This document shows positions 19,601-28,074 of a stretch of 64,000 nucleotides of DNA, piece after piece. Each line of letters starts with the position of its first letter. Positions within the stretch are counted from its first letter, which is position 1. The stretch covers positions 1-64,000 of the forward strand of contig JAUIES010000001.1 in assembly GCA_030429705.1 (NCBI GenBank), in the 5' to 3' direction. This stretch comes from Phycisphaerae bacterium (GTDB lineage: Bacteria; Planctomycetota; Phycisphaerae; Phycisphaerales; UBA1924). The position numbers and the translations under genes are program-made. Below the pieces are notes generated by a model, which worked only from the letters and a program-made list of their open reading frames with translations, was not told where the DNA came from and did no database searches.

Positions 19601-20435
19601 GAATCACATAGTCACGATACTCGAACGCATGACGGATCGGATAGTCGAACTCGTGCGCATAGGTCTCCGCGTAGCGCACCAGATCAAGCCAGTGCCTCGC
19701 CCAGCGCTCACCAAACGCGGGTGATGCCAACAATCGATCCACCAGGTCTGCATAAGCTTCCGGCGAATCATCCTGCTCAAACGCACGAACCTCCTCCGGC
19801 GTTGGCGGCAACCCGGTCAGATCAAAAGACAGACGACGAATCAGCGTTCGTCGATCCGCCTCCCCTGCAGGAACAAGATCAACCGCATCCAGTCGCGCGC
19901 GCACAAACGCATCGATCGCATGGTCTTTCCAAGTTGCATCTTCGACTTCCGGCACGGCGGGTTCACCGACGGGCTCGAGCGACCAGTGCTGTTCGTACTG
20001 CGCACCTTCCGCAATCCACTGTCTGAGAATCGCGATATCCGCTTTTGAAAGTGGCTCTGCTTCGAGCGGCATCCGCTCGTCATGGTCCGTCGAAGTCACA
20101 CGCTCGATCAACACACTCTTCTCAGGGGCCCCCGGCACGATCGCGTTGCCACGACGCCGATCGGCCGTTGCACCTTCAAAGGTGTCGAGCCGAAGATCGG
20201 CTTCGCGGGTACTCGGATCAAACCCATGACAAGCCAGGCAACTTCGCACCAGGATCGGGCGGACCTGCGTTCCAAAATCAACCGTATCCGTGAACACGGC
20301 ATCCGGTACAGACTCGTCAGGTCGCACGCCCACAGCACAAAGCGCCAGAGTGAAACATGCCATCACCCAAACCCATGGCCGGACCGATCGACTCGATTTA
20401 ATAAGTGTGACCTTCACATGCGGAGCATACCGCAT
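16644..20435 (-). CDS. PSCyt1/DUF1549/DUF1553 planctomycete cytochrome-like protein
   Basis: 1263 residues with an N-terminal hydrophobic anchor or signal (about 20-37). PSCyt1 follows, with haem motif CLACH at 66-70 and a Met-containing DERMPLE stretch. DUF1549 starts near 165 (DAFVRARLDAV..RRTLIRRLSFDLTG). A second CxxCH (CARCHDHKFDPI) lies near 359-363. Two beta-sandwich insertions follow (about 470-590 and 720-850), the first with FLIGGGHHPG and GGWGNIRVDELVF, similar to the carbohydrate-enzyme sandwich often seen in this family. DUF1553 closes the protein (TRVIVNRVWHHLFGRGLV, SIKSLIRAIVLTKTYR, NSPFMIGQAEVLADRL). Two haem motifs suggest periplasmic electron transfer tied to its DUF1501 partner. 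It is divergent from mutS with a 62-base gap. Confidence 0.9.
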   Translation of the reverse strand: MRYAPHVKVTLIKSSRSVRPWVWVMACFTLALCAVGVRPDESVPDAVFTDTVDFGTQVRPILVRSCLACHGFDPSTREADLRLDTFEGATADRRRGNAIVPGAPEKSVLIERVTSTDHDERMPLEAEPLSKADIAILRQWIAEGAQYEQHWSLEPVGEPAVPEVEDATWKDHAIDAFVRARLDAVDLVPAGEADRRTLIRRLSFDLTGLPPTPEEVRAFEQDDSPEAYADLVDRLLASPAFGERWARHWLDLVRYAETYAHEFDYPIRHAFEYRDYVIRALNADVPYDQIVTEHIAGDLLANPRMNPDERFNESIIGTGFWWMSEGTHAPVDVRLDEALRIDNQIDVFSKAFLATTVSCARCHDHKFDPILTKEYYGLAGFLQSSRRQEAYLDPGGRIEAAIAALSDHQMHDWLRLHQASEQLPVDFDPASHLALGAAEVMFGEPGVDEVVDRPLERPFEDFDGDSYDGWTVVGDAFAEGPTKSGEGRLAAGGTAVGHGFADSHVRTESGSSPDTDAKTGKLVSASFVIRRGFLHFLIGGGHHPGKTGLRVLVDGKVVGEATGSNTLNLVPGSIDLSAYRGQDAVIEIFDDATGGWGNIRVDELVFSNAAVRGQHAQRSVAAVAAERNLDPEALGSWVEAFMAFDDGRHDDVLAAFSRLASQVGGDAEAVVGHLLEQPDRPNTGYRSFERFDQTDGQHEWFASGWGFTQVATPMGMPIWHDGQRSWATTSMAWSGSLSDRLMGTLRSPTFEIVEPFIMTRAKGRGTLRVIVDGYTMDEYNALLFGGMKQDVESDDWRWIVHDVRKFVGHRAHYEIIDDRLDGSIAVDDIVFGQSNATPDDEGVARLIRRRYGGEASLADVAQVFSVDATLQKVGVAVDRLDVHCLNSLSEHQLLGSSEASDPAVVAAYERIENDIPEPRRVTAIEDGSPEDERVFIRGNHLQLGEVAPRGFLGVLCDDASIDGSSGSGRLQLAERVLDESNPMTTRVIVNRVWHHLFGRGLVESTDDFGLLGSTPTHPELLDHLASRFRDEMGWSIKSLIRAIVLTKTYRMASGSLEGRAAEVDPLNQMLSVRTVRRLEGETIRDAVLAVSGRLDETMYGRSVPVHLTDFMTGRGRPGKSGPIDGDGRRSVYLEVRRNFLEPMMQAFDAPNPHSAMGKRSRSNVPAQSLILMNSPFMIGQAEVLADRLLHESESTRERVDLLYWLALSRSPREEERSSAIRFLDDQAASHRALLQDDVEAVERQVWVDLCHVVLNLKEFIFVE

Positions 20436-20497
20436 TCAACCCGCATCGCGAAACCAGCGCTGTCCCAAAACCAACCCTGCCTCCCTACGCTTGCTCC

Positions 20498-23224
20498 GTG
20501 CCTTCCAAAAGCCCGGATTCCAAACCCGATACCCCGGCGATGCGCCAGCACCGCGAACTCAAAGCCCAGCAACCCGGGTGCATCCTCTTTATGCGCATGG
20601 GCGATTTCTATGAACTTTTCTTCGACGATGCCATCGCCATGAGTCAAGCCCTCGGGCTGACACTCACCGAACGACCCGTTGGGGTGCCCATGGCCGGTGT
20701 ACCCCACCACCAACTTGCCACCTACCTCAAAAGGGCAGTCGAGCAGGGGTTTCGGGTCGCGGTCGCTGAACAACTCGAAGACCCAGCGCAGGCCAAAGGC
20801 ATTGTCCGCCGTGGCATTGGTCAAGTTGTCACACCAGGCACACTCGTCGACGAGTCGCTCGTCGCCGATGAAGCGACGACTCAACTCGCTGCGATCTTTT
20901 TTGGCGAAACATCAACTGCCGCTGCGGTGGTTGACCTTTCAACAGGCGCATTCACAGTCCTCGAAGTCGCGCGTGAGCAGTCACCCGCCGATGCGCTCGC
21001 TCGGTTTGGTATCGGTGAACTCCTTTACGCCGAGACCGCCGACGGCCGCACGCCGGCCCGTGTCGCCGAGGTCACCGAGCGTCTTGACGCATCACCCACC
21101 GCTCGTCCCGCGTGGCATTTCCGGCGTGATGAAGCCCTCGAAGCAATCCACACGCAGTTTGGTGTCGCAACAACCGAAGGATTCGGTCTGTCTGATGACG
21201 ACCCGACGATCCCGGCCATCGGCGTCGTGCTCCGCTATCTTGCTGAGACCCAGGCGGTTGACCGAGAGCCCACCGATGCCAGCGCCGGTTCAGAGTTTCA
21301 AACTCAACGCCGTTCGCTTGCCCATCTCCGTCCGCCGATGCGCCTTGCGACTGATCAAGCGTGCAGTATCGACGCGGTCAGTCTGCGGTCACTTGAGATC
21401 GAGCACACGCTCCGATCCGGTCAACTTGAAGGGTCGCTCCTGGGTGTTTTCCTTCGGCCGGCGAACACAACGCGGGCCCTGTTCAGAACACCCATGGGCA
21501 AAAGGCTGATCCGAGACTGGCTCACCGCGCCATCGACCGATCTCGATCTGATCAACGCCCGCCAGTCGGCTGTCGCGGCATTCGTTCAGGATGACCGCCT
21601 GCGCGAACAGACCAGTGAAGCGCTCAGCGGCATTCAGGATGTCGCCCGCATTGCAGGCCGAATCGCACTCGGCCGCGCCACGCCGCGCGATCTGGGCGCC
21701 CTTGGTCAGTCCGTCAACCATACCGATGCACTGCTCGATGCCACCGAAGGCACGCCCGCCCTTGCATCGCTCCACAGCGCGTTCGACACGCTACACGCAG
21801 ACCTCACCCCGCTCGCACAGCACATTGCAAAAGCCTGCGTCGAAGCCCCCCCTGCTCATATGCGTGAGGGCGGGCTTATCCGCGATGGGTTTGACGCGGA
21901 ACTCGATGAAGCCCGAACGCTCCAACGCGACGCTGGTGACTGGCTGGCGAAGTATCAGGCTGATCTCATTGAAGAGTTTGACCTGCCAAGCCTCAAAGTC
22001 GGTTTTAACAAAGTGTTCGGCTACTACATCGAACTGCCCGCAGCCCAGGCCAAACGCGCCCCCGACCGCCTCACCCGCAAACAAACACTCAAAAACGCCG
22101 AGCGATACATCACACCCGAACTCAAGACCTTTGAAGACAAGGTGACGACAGCCGAAGCCCGAGCCATCGAACGAGAACGCGTCATTTTCACCGACCTTTG
22201 CAACGCAGCAGCAAAGCAGGTGCGTGCTCTGGGCCGTTTCGCCGATACCGTCGCACAACTCGACACGCTGCTTGCACTCGCTGAAAAAGCCCGCATCAGC
22301 AACTGGGTTCGGCCTGACATCACCACCGACTCAACGGTCGATATCCGGTCCGGCCGCCATCCGGTTCTTGACGAAACGCTCGAAGGCAGGTTCATCCCCA
22401 ATACCACGACACTCGCCACCAATGACGAAGCCCCCCTCGCCCTGATCACCGGCCCGAACATGGCGGGCAAGAGCACCTTCATCCGTCAGACCGCGTTGCT
22501 TGTCTTGCTCGCACAGATTGGCAGTTTCATCCCCGCTGACGCAGCCTGCATCGGCATCACCGACCGCATCTTCACCCGCGTCGGTTCCGACGACGCTCTC
22601 CATCGTGGTCAGTCCACCTTCATGGTCGAGATGACCGAGACCGCCAATATCCTCAACAACGCGACCGCGAAAAGCCTCGTGATTCTTGACGAAATCGGTC
22701 GGGGCACCAGCACCTTCGACGGGCTCAGCCTCGCGTGGGCCATCACCGAACACCTCGCCGAGCGGCAAGTGCGAACGCTCTTCGCCACCCACTACCACGA
22801 ACTCACCGACCTCGAAGAGCGTCTCCCCGGTCAGGTCCGAAACCTGCATGTTGCTGTCCGCGAATGGGAAACCGAGTCGGGGCAAGAAGAGATCGTCTTC
22901 CTGCATGAGATCCGTCCCGGTCGCACCGACCAGTCCTACGGCATCCATGTCGCTCGCCTCGCAGGTGTACCAAACACGGTCACCCGCCGGGCCAAGGACA
23001 TCTTGGAAACATTGTCAGCCGAATACGCGCCCCCCGGCCCCGACCAACCCGCCGAACGAGTGACGCGACCGACTCGCCCCGTCCGCAGCACCAATCAGAT
23101 GGGCCTCTTCGCCGAGCCGCAGCCTCACCCGGCGATCGATCAGCTGCGTGAGATCAAGATCGAAACGCTGTCCCCCCTGCAGGCGTTTGATCTTCTGCGA
23201 GAACTGCGCGAGCGGGTGGACTGA
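20498..23224 (+). CDS. mutS: DNA mismatch repair protein MutS
   Basis: 908 residues from GTG 20498; ATG 20540 is the alternative start and would still keep the first conserved motif. The mismatch-reading F-x-E motif is in MGDFYELFFDD near residue 31. Connector, lever and clamp domains follow. The ATPase has Walker A GPNMAGKST at 652-660, then STFMVEMTE, Walker B LVILDEIGRGTSTFDG, and ATHYHEL. The C-terminus ends in a short QAFDLLREL tail. Length is normal for bacterial MutS1 (about 850-900). It recognises mispairs and recruits MutL; no mutL is in the window. Confidence 0.97.
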   Translation: MPSKSPDSKPDTPAMRQHRELKAQQPGCILFMRMGDFYELFFDDAIAMSQALGLTLTERPVGVPMAGVPHHQLATYLKRAVEQGFRVAVAEQLEDPAQAKGIVRRGIGQVVTPGTLVDESLVADEATTQLAAIFFGETSTAAAVVDLSTGAFTVLEVAREQSPADALARFGIGELLYAETADGRTPARVAEVTERLDASPTARPAWHFRRDEALEAIHTQFGVATTEGFGLSDDDPTIPAIGVVLRYLAETQAVDREPTDASAGSEFQTQRRSLAHLRPPMRLATDQACSIDAVSLRSLEIEHTLRSGQLEGSLLGVFLRPANTTRALFRTPMGKRLIRDWLTAPSTDLDLINARQSAVAAFVQDDRLREQTSEALSGIQDVARIAGRIALGRATPRDLGALGQSVNHTDALLDATEGTPALASLHSAFDTLHADLTPLAQHIAKACVEAPPAHMREGGLIRDGFDAELDEARTLQRDAGDWLAKYQADLIEEFDLPSLKVGFNKVFGYYIELPAAQAKRAPDRLTRKQTLKNAERYITPELKTFEDKVTTAEARAIERERVIFTDLCNAAAKQVRALGRFADTVAQLDTLLALAEKARISNWVRPDITTDSTVDIRSGRHPVLDETLEGRFIPNTTTLATNDEAPLALITGPNMAGKSTFIRQTALLVLLAQIGSFIPADAACIGITDRIFTRVGSDDALHRGQSTFMVEMTETANILNNATAKSLVILDEIGRGTSTFDGLSLAWAITEHLAERQVRTLFATHYHELTDLEERLPGQVRNLHVAVREWETESGQEEIVFLHEIRPGRTDQSYGIHVARLAGVPNTVTRRAKDILETLSAEYAPPGPDQPAERVTRPTRPVRSTNQMGLFAEPQPHPAIDQLREIKIETLSPLQAFDLLRELRERVD

Positions 23225-23230
23225 GTCCAA

Positions 23231-24310
23231 TCAACGAAACTTCCAAGACGCTACGCACCTGGGGCATTCGCGGGTTCCATCTTCCGCCCGCTCGAGACCT
23301 CTCAGGTTTCCGCCGCACGCCGGACACAAGTCTCGCTTGAGCATCTCACTGACGGCCACCGGTTTGTTTGCGCTGTGCCCTTGTCGGTTTGCGAGCAAGG
23401 ACATCATGAACACCATGCTCCACAACAAGCACAACGGCCAGATCAATCGAACAGCCTGCATCACCGAGGCCGGCGGCCAGTTACCAATGATTGAAGTTAA
23501 CATAAATATGACGATCATCAATGCAAAAAACACACCAAATCCATATCCGAGTGCCCGACGCATTGGATGACGCGCCCGAAGCACCTCGCGGGCTTCAACA
23601 AGCCGAGCATGGTGCTCATAGTGATCAGCCAAGTCGATCGCTTTGCCATATTGCTTGTCAAGAAGCGCGTGCCGCGTCCCCCGCGCATCGCGGATCTGCC
23701 TCTCGGACCATCTCGCTTGTTGCGTGAACCCAATCCGGTCGGCCATCCGGCGTTGCACCGCATGCTTCGGCCCTAGCAAACGCGTTGTCTCAACTCGATC
23801 GCACGCCCAGGCCGACCCGCACTCGGCGCATCGCACAAATCCATCCTCTTCCTGCCGGCTCCCCTGAAGTGGATACACGCACACAGGACAGATCCCGTTT
23901 ACCAAGAACACTCTACTGAACTCAGGCCCGCCACGGTACAGGCGATTTCGCATCGCAATGCGCTCTCCAATGATCCATGTCGGGAAGAACAGAAAGAAGA
24001 CCACTGACATCGCCCACGGCGACTGCATCACCGATCCAAAAACGGTTCCGCTGAATACACGACTCAACCAAATCGTGGACACAATGGCGAGCGGTCCGAT
24101 CAAGCAACACACCAGAATGCCGAGCAAGGGCCTCGGGCTCTTCATCACCCTTGTCGCCAACGAATACACAAATCGAGTGTGCTCATCGGCCCCGGCAAGC
24201 ACAGACTGCATTTCTACCCGATGCTGCGTCCCAGCATCATCTAAGATCGCCAAGTGCTTCAGCGCAGGCCTGCGGCCCGATCGCTGTCCCGTTGATGAAT
24301 CGGTTTCCAT
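23231..24310 (-). CDS. Four-helix membrane protein with two zinc ribbons
   Basis: 359 residues from ATG 24310 (a TTG three codons earlier is possible). An N-terminal DDAGTQH stretch precedes two transmembrane helices (about 65-120). A zinc ribbon CPVCVYPL...CAECGSAW follows near 145-170, then two more helices (about 250-320) and a second zinc ribbon CPACGGNL...CPRCVASW at the C-terminus. Function is unknown. It is the last of three related genes on this strand (with those at 24366 and 24896) and ends 6 bases from the mutS stop, tail to tail. CPxCGxxLRGL ribbons on membrane proteins are frequent in planctomycetes. Confidence 0.75.
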   Translation of the reverse strand: METDSSTGQRSGRRPALKHLAILDDAGTQHRVEMQSVLAGADEHTRFVYSLATRVMKSPRPLLGILVCCLIGPLAIVSTIWLSRVFSGTVFGSVMQSPWAMSVVFFLFFPTWIIGERIAMRNRLYRGGPEFSRVFLVNGICPVCVYPLQGSRQEEDGFVRCAECGSAWACDRVETTRLLGPKHAVQRRMADRIGFTQQARWSERQIRDARGTRHALLDKQYGKAIDLADHYEHHARLVEAREVLRARHPMRRALGYGFGVFFALMIVIFMLTSIIGNWPPASVMQAVRLIWPLCLLWSMVFMMSLLANRQGHSANKPVAVSEMLKRDLCPACGGNLRGLERAEDGTRECPRCVASWKFR

Positions 24311-24365
24311 GATCGCCAATCACCCCTTCGACCGTCGGTTGTGACACAGGTCCTCCCCCAGTCAC

Positions 24366-24875
24366 TCACAACCGGCACGCACGCTTTTCCGGAAACATCG
24401 GAAACCGCCACGCCGCACCGCACTCCGGGCACACCGTGCAGCCATCGTCCGCCGCCACGATTCCGGACAGGTCATATGTACACGCCAAGCACCCCGGCGG
24501 CAACGAGCGGACCAACACACGAGCGTACTTCACCGAGCGACGGTTTATCTCAAACAATCCGGTCATCACAATTGGTATGCAACCCCACACAGCCGCCTGT
24601 TTCGTGTCACCTTGACTGATCAGCACCCAGAACACCCACGCCACGGGCACAAGCACAATGACCGAAACGACGACAATTGTAATCGGTTTGTGCTGCAGGA
24701 CTTGGCGAGCCCGCTGTGTGCTCTGTTGATGAGGTTTCAGTGGATGTTCTGACAGTTCAGTCGCTTTCGACTCAGACCAATCTGAATGCTGATCATCGAA
24801 CTGCAGCGGTCGCATCGTGTGGCGTTCGCCTCGATCGTCTGTGACCCGATTCAATATGTAACTGCATTTGGGCAT
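24366..24875 (-). CDS. Small membrane protein with C-terminal zinc ribbon
   Basis: 169 residues. The N-terminal motif is VTDDRGERH, there are two predicted transmembrane helices (about 75-98 and 102-120), and the C-terminus has a zinc ribbon CTYDLSG...CTVCPECGAAW. The tail is nearly identical to that of the neighbour at 24896-25441 (shared DGCTVCPECGAAWRFP), showing a local duplication. It is 55 bases from the gene downstream and 20 bases from the one upstream, so probably one operon. Function is unknown. Confidence 0.75.
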   Translation of the reverse strand: MPKCSYILNRVTDDRGERHTMRPLQFDDQHSDWSESKATELSEHPLKPHQQSTQRARQVLQHKPITIVVVSVIVLVPVAWVFWVLISQGDTKQAAVWGCIPIVMTGLFEINRRSVKYARVLVRSLPPGCLACTYDLSGIVAADDGCTVCPECGAAWRFPMFPEKRACRL

Positions 24876-24895
24876 GGCATTGAGACAAGTCTATC

Positions 24896-25441
24896 TCAAC
24901 CGTCTTTCGCCCAAGGCCCACGAATCGGAAATCGCCAGGCGGCTCCGCACTCGGGGCAGACCGTGCAGCCATCATGCTCAGCCGCTAGTCCTGACATGTC
25001 AAAGATGCAAGCCACACATGTATTCGGAAGAACGAGTATCTCCTTCCGTTTCTGACGGATCATCATCAAGCCCGCATAGTAAAATAGCAGAAAGTACGAC
25101 GGGCATGCGAAAAAGCTGGCGAGGACAGGAAACACAAGCGCGTCTCGCCAACTGCCCCACAAGATTTCGATGTTGCTCATGAACCCCATACACAAGCCCG
25201 CGATGATCATGACCGCGATTCTCGTAAAGTTCGCGCGTGGCGACTGAGTATCTTGCCACAGTATCCACCGAGCAAACCGAGCGCTGCGTTGCTGGGGCGT
25301 GCCGCTCGTGTGAGTCATGTCGAACCGAAGCATTCGTCGAATCGACGGCACCATCGAACCCGCCGATCGCAACGGCTTCGGCTTGTGCCGAACACCTCGG
25401 TCGTCTTCGAGCCGCTTTTTGAAGTGAACCGTCCGAGCCAT
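24896..25441 (-). CDS. Small membrane protein with C-terminal zinc ribbon (paralogue)
   Basis: 181 residues from ATG 25441 (GTG 25447 also possible). It has the same plan as the gene at 24366: LEDDRGVRH near the N-terminus, two hydrophobic helices (about 85-105 and 115-140), then a CVACIFDMSG...CTVCPECGAAW ribbon. It is first gene of the three-gene minus-strand cluster and divergent from the aldo/keto reductase, with an 82-base gap for both promoters. Confidence 0.75.
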   Translation of the reverse strand: MARTVHFKKRLEDDRGVRHKPKPLRSAGSMVPSIRRMLRFDMTHTSGTPQQRSARFARWILWQDTQSPRANFTRIAVMIIAGLCMGFMSNIEILWGSWRDALVFPVLASFFACPSYFLLFYYAGLMMIRQKRKEILVLPNTCVACIFDMSGLAAEHDGCTVCPECGAAWRFPIRGPWAKDG

Positions 25442-25523
25442 TCGCACCCCACTTCAGTCTACAGTACCGACATCAATCCGTTTCGACGCAACGGTCTTTC
25501 AAACCGACAGCTCAGGAGCCCCC

Positions 25524-26612
25524 ATGTCCCTCACCGACTACCGCACCCTCGGCCGCAGCGGCCTACGCGTCAGCCCGTTCTGCCTCGGAGCCATGACCTT
25601 TGGCACGGAGTGGAACCTCGGCGTCGGGCCGGAAGAATCGTTTGAACTCCTTTCCGCCTACCTCGACCGGGGGGGTAACTTCATCGACTCAGCCAACATC
25701 TACAACAAAGGCCACTCCGAAAAAATCATGGGCGATTACTTCGCGACTGGCCCTGGCAAAGGAAAACGCGACCGCGTCGTCATCGCGACCAAATTCATGG
25801 GCAACATGTACGCTGGCGATCCCAACGGCGGTGGCGGCGGCCGCAAGAGCATCATCGATGCGTGCGAACACTCCCTTCGTCGCCTGCAGACCGATTACAT
25901 CGACCTCTATTGGGCTCATTTCCACGACGAGCAAACACCCATCCACGAAACCGTCGAAGCGATGGACTTCCTCGTCAAGCAAGGCAAGGTGCGCTATGTC
26001 GGGCTGTCTGACTACCCGGCGTGGGTGTGCGCCCAGGCTCAGTACGAAGCGATTTTCAAAAACTGGACACCCTTCGTCGGGTTGCAGATCGAATACTCAC
26101 TCCTGCAACGCACCGTCGAGGGCGAACTGATCCCGATGGCCAAAGCCATGGGCTTGGGTGTGACCCCCTGGAGCCCGCTCCGAGGCGGCGTGCTCTCCGG
26201 CAAGTTCCGCCGCGGCGAGTTCCCGAAGGGCGACACCCGCGTCCTGCCCGAGAGCCAGTACCTCAACGATCGCTCCTACGACCTGATCGATGCACTCCAC
26301 GAGATCGCTCGCGAGGTGGATGGCTCACCGGCCCAGGTTGCGCTGCGCTGGGTCCATGATCGACCCGGTGTCACCAGCACCATTATCGGTGCTCGCAAGA
26401 TGGGGCACCTCCTTGACAATCTCGGTGCCGCCAATATCAGATTGAAACCCGAGCACAACACGAGGCTGGATGAACTGAGCACACCCACGCTTCCGTTCCC
26501 GTGCGAGTTTCTTGACCGCGTCCGGTCGGCGATCCATGGCGGCATGAAAGTCAACGGGATCGATGCTCCGGCGTGGCCTTTGCAGCCTACCGATGAAAAT
26601 GATCGATGGTAA
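25524..26612 (+). CDS. Aldo/keto reductase
   Basis: 362 residues. It starts YRTLGRSGLRVSPFCLGAMTFG, the classic opening of the AKR family. Catalytic tetrad candidates are Asp in FIDSANIYNKGHSE (with the Tyr), Lys in ATKFMG, and His in YWAHFHD. The NADP-binding region near the C-terminus includes STIIGARKMGHLLDNL. The (beta/alpha)8 barrel length is normal. It likely reduces small aldehydes with NADPH in the cytoplasm; the physiological substrate is not evident. It is monocistronic. Confidence 0.92.
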   Translation: MSLTDYRTLGRSGLRVSPFCLGAMTFGTEWNLGVGPEESFELLSAYLDRGGNFIDSANIYNKGHSEKIMGDYFATGPGKGKRDRVVIATKFMGNMYAGDPNGGGGGRKSIIDACEHSLRRLQTDYIDLYWAHFHDEQTPIHETVEAMDFLVKQGKVRYVGLSDYPAWVCAQAQYEAIFKNWTPFVGLQIEYSLLQRTVEGELIPMAKAMGLGVTPWSPLRGGVLSGKFRRGEFPKGDTRVLPESQYLNDRSYDLIDALHEIAREVDGSPAQVALRWVHDRPGVTSTIIGARKMGHLLDNLGAANIRLKPEHNTRLDELSTPTLPFPCEFLDRVRSAIHGGMKVNGIDAPAWPLQPTDENDRW

Positions 26613-27122
26613 AAACCCCACCTGTTTCGGTTGCTCATCGATGATCGCCTGATAACTCGTCATATCAGCGTCTTCGACGCGATCGAACACAGCATTTGAT
26701 GCCTATCACGAAGCCCAGATAGTACCTGTTCGCACCTGGCCAATACGAAACAAGATTCCACAGAAATGTCATAAACACCTTTATTTCTGGGCGTCACACA
26801 CCTTCTGCCCGGCCTTTTTTTCTGGCTCCCGAGAGCCATACCTGGCCACAACTGGCCGCTGGGTCCGAGAACTAGAAAGTTTGAAGATTCACACAGGATC
26901 GCCGAACCGGGTGGCAACCCCCCAACTCTGAGGTACATATGAGGTGCGTGAACGAGATTTTGCTCTCGGTTCGTTCATTTGAATGGACTGGAACGATTGT
27001 TTCGAGAACGCACGGCAAGTCTGAGGGGGTCTCACTCACTCTCACTGGCGTGTCGAGTTTACCGGACGCGGCGTACCGGTTGTCTCATTTGTTATTCGGT
27101 TCACTTTTTTGGAGATAGAGAA
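26613..27122 (+). promoter_or_regulatory. 510-base gene-free leader of the sorting-tail gene
   Basis: No supported gene. It contains a T-run (26815-26821) followed by a short hairpin TGGCTC-ccga-GAGCCA (26823-26838), and a G/C-rich patch at 26890-26950 with a gggtggcaaccc hairpin and a repeated gaggt (…ctgaggtacatatgaggtgc). The start at 27123 has a clear ggag site. A long untranslated leader, perhaps structured, is possible; no known riboswitch class was recognised. Confidence 0.35.
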
Positions 27123-27755
27123 ATGAAGAAGATCGCACTTATCGCAGTTGCAGGCCTTGCTGCAGTCGCCACCGCTGAGCCCCTGACCGCCGGAAACGGC
27201 AACGGTGGTTCAAACGGTACCGCAATGAACATGCTTGACTTCGCCACGGTCACCCAGACCCGCGGTTCAGGCAATGTCATCGTCACCGTCACCTTCAACT
27301 CAGATATCGATTTCTGGGACCTCGAAGGCGACTCGGACAACCTGATCCTTGACCTCAACTTGGGTGGCGCCGCCACGATGCACGGCATTGGCTGGGATGT
27401 CACCCAGACCACGATCGGTGCTTCATGGCTCAGCGAGCAGGTCGTTTCATTCGCCGAAGCAGGCGGAGCACCCGCCCTGTACCTGACCACGAGTGGCACC
27501 GGCGCTCCCGGTACCGAATCCAACGCATCAGCTGGCATCGTTGACCTCGGCGACGCCGGCATCCCGGATCTCGTGATGGCCAGTGGTGTCCTCCGCATGG
27601 AATTCTTCGAGTCGTTTGACGATGTCGCCGACGCGATCGACGGCCACTGGCTCGAAGGCAGCACGCTGACCTTCGACATGACCGTCGTTCCGGCCCCGGG
27701 CGCCCTCGCGTTGCTCGGCCTTGGTGGTCTCGCCACCGCCCGTCGTCGTCGCTAA
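27123..27755 (+). CDS. Small exported protein with VPAPG...RRRR sorting tail
   Basis: 210 residues from ATG 27123, preceded by ttggag. Sec signal MKKIALIAVAGLAAVATA. The mature part is about 165 residues, Gly/Asn/Thr-rich and acidic, with no known enzyme motif. The tail is VPAPGALALLGLGGLATA then RRRR: a PEP-CTERM-like sorting signal in the planctomycete form (VPAPG in place of VPEP, hydrophobic helix, Arg cluster). Such tails are expected to be cut by an exosortase/archaeosortase-type enzyme; none is in the window. A strong terminator follows, so it is monocistronic. Length and tail resemble the gene at 54549, though the bodies look different. Confidence 0.8.
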   Translation: MKKIALIAVAGLAAVATAEPLTAGNGNGGSNGTAMNMLDFATVTQTRGSGNVIVTVTFNSDIDFWDLEGDSDNLILDLNLGGAATMHGIGWDVTQTTIGASWLSEQVVSFAEAGGAPALYLTTSGTGAPGTESNASAGIVDLGDAGIPDLVMASGVLRMEFFESFDDVADAIDGHWLEGSTLTFDMTVVPAPGALALLGLGGLATARRRR

Positions 27756-27790
27756 TTCGCACCTTCGACGATCTCTCTTAACCACTCCGC

Positions 27791-27825
27791 AGCCCCCGTG
27801 CATGTCACGGGGGCTGTCCTTTTGT
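27791..27825 (+). terminator. Rho-independent terminator
   Basis: AGCCCCCGTG, loop catgt, CACGGGGGCT (27791-27815), then gtccttttg. It closes the sorting-tail gene ending at 27755. Confidence 0.85.
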
Positions 27826-27889
27826 GACCCAGCATCATCTCTGAAAAGAGAAAACGCCGTAGACCTCAAGCCAACGGCGATTTCAAAAG

Positions 27890-27962
27890 TGGAGCGGAAG
27901 AGATTCGAACTCTCGACCTCATCATTGCGAACGATGCGCTCTACCAACTGAGCTACCGCCCC
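27890..27962 (-). tRNA. tRNA-Ala (anticodon CGC)
   Basis: 73 nt on the minus strand beginning GGGGCGG and ending CCGCTCC-A. Acceptor stem pairs 7/7 with the G3-U70 wobble that identifies alanine tRNAs. D arm GCTC...GAGC, anticodon loop TTCGCAA giving CGC, T arm with GTTCGAATC. The 3' CCA is not encoded. It lies between a terminator and the ZnuA-like gene, reading the other way. Confidence 0.95.
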
Positions 27963-28074
27963 GTTCTTCGACCGCAAGTGTAGGCCCAGCCTCTCCAGAT
28001 CGCCCTCTCGAAACGACCCGTTTCCCATCATCCTTCTCAGTTGCGATCTCGTCGGACTCGCCGTACTATTGCAC

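Noticed and set aside
26890-26960. Possible cyclic-di-GMP or other riboswitch
   Set aside because: The G/C-rich patch has hairpins, but the conserved cores of known classes (for example the GCAAACC and tetraloop receptor of GEMM) are not there.
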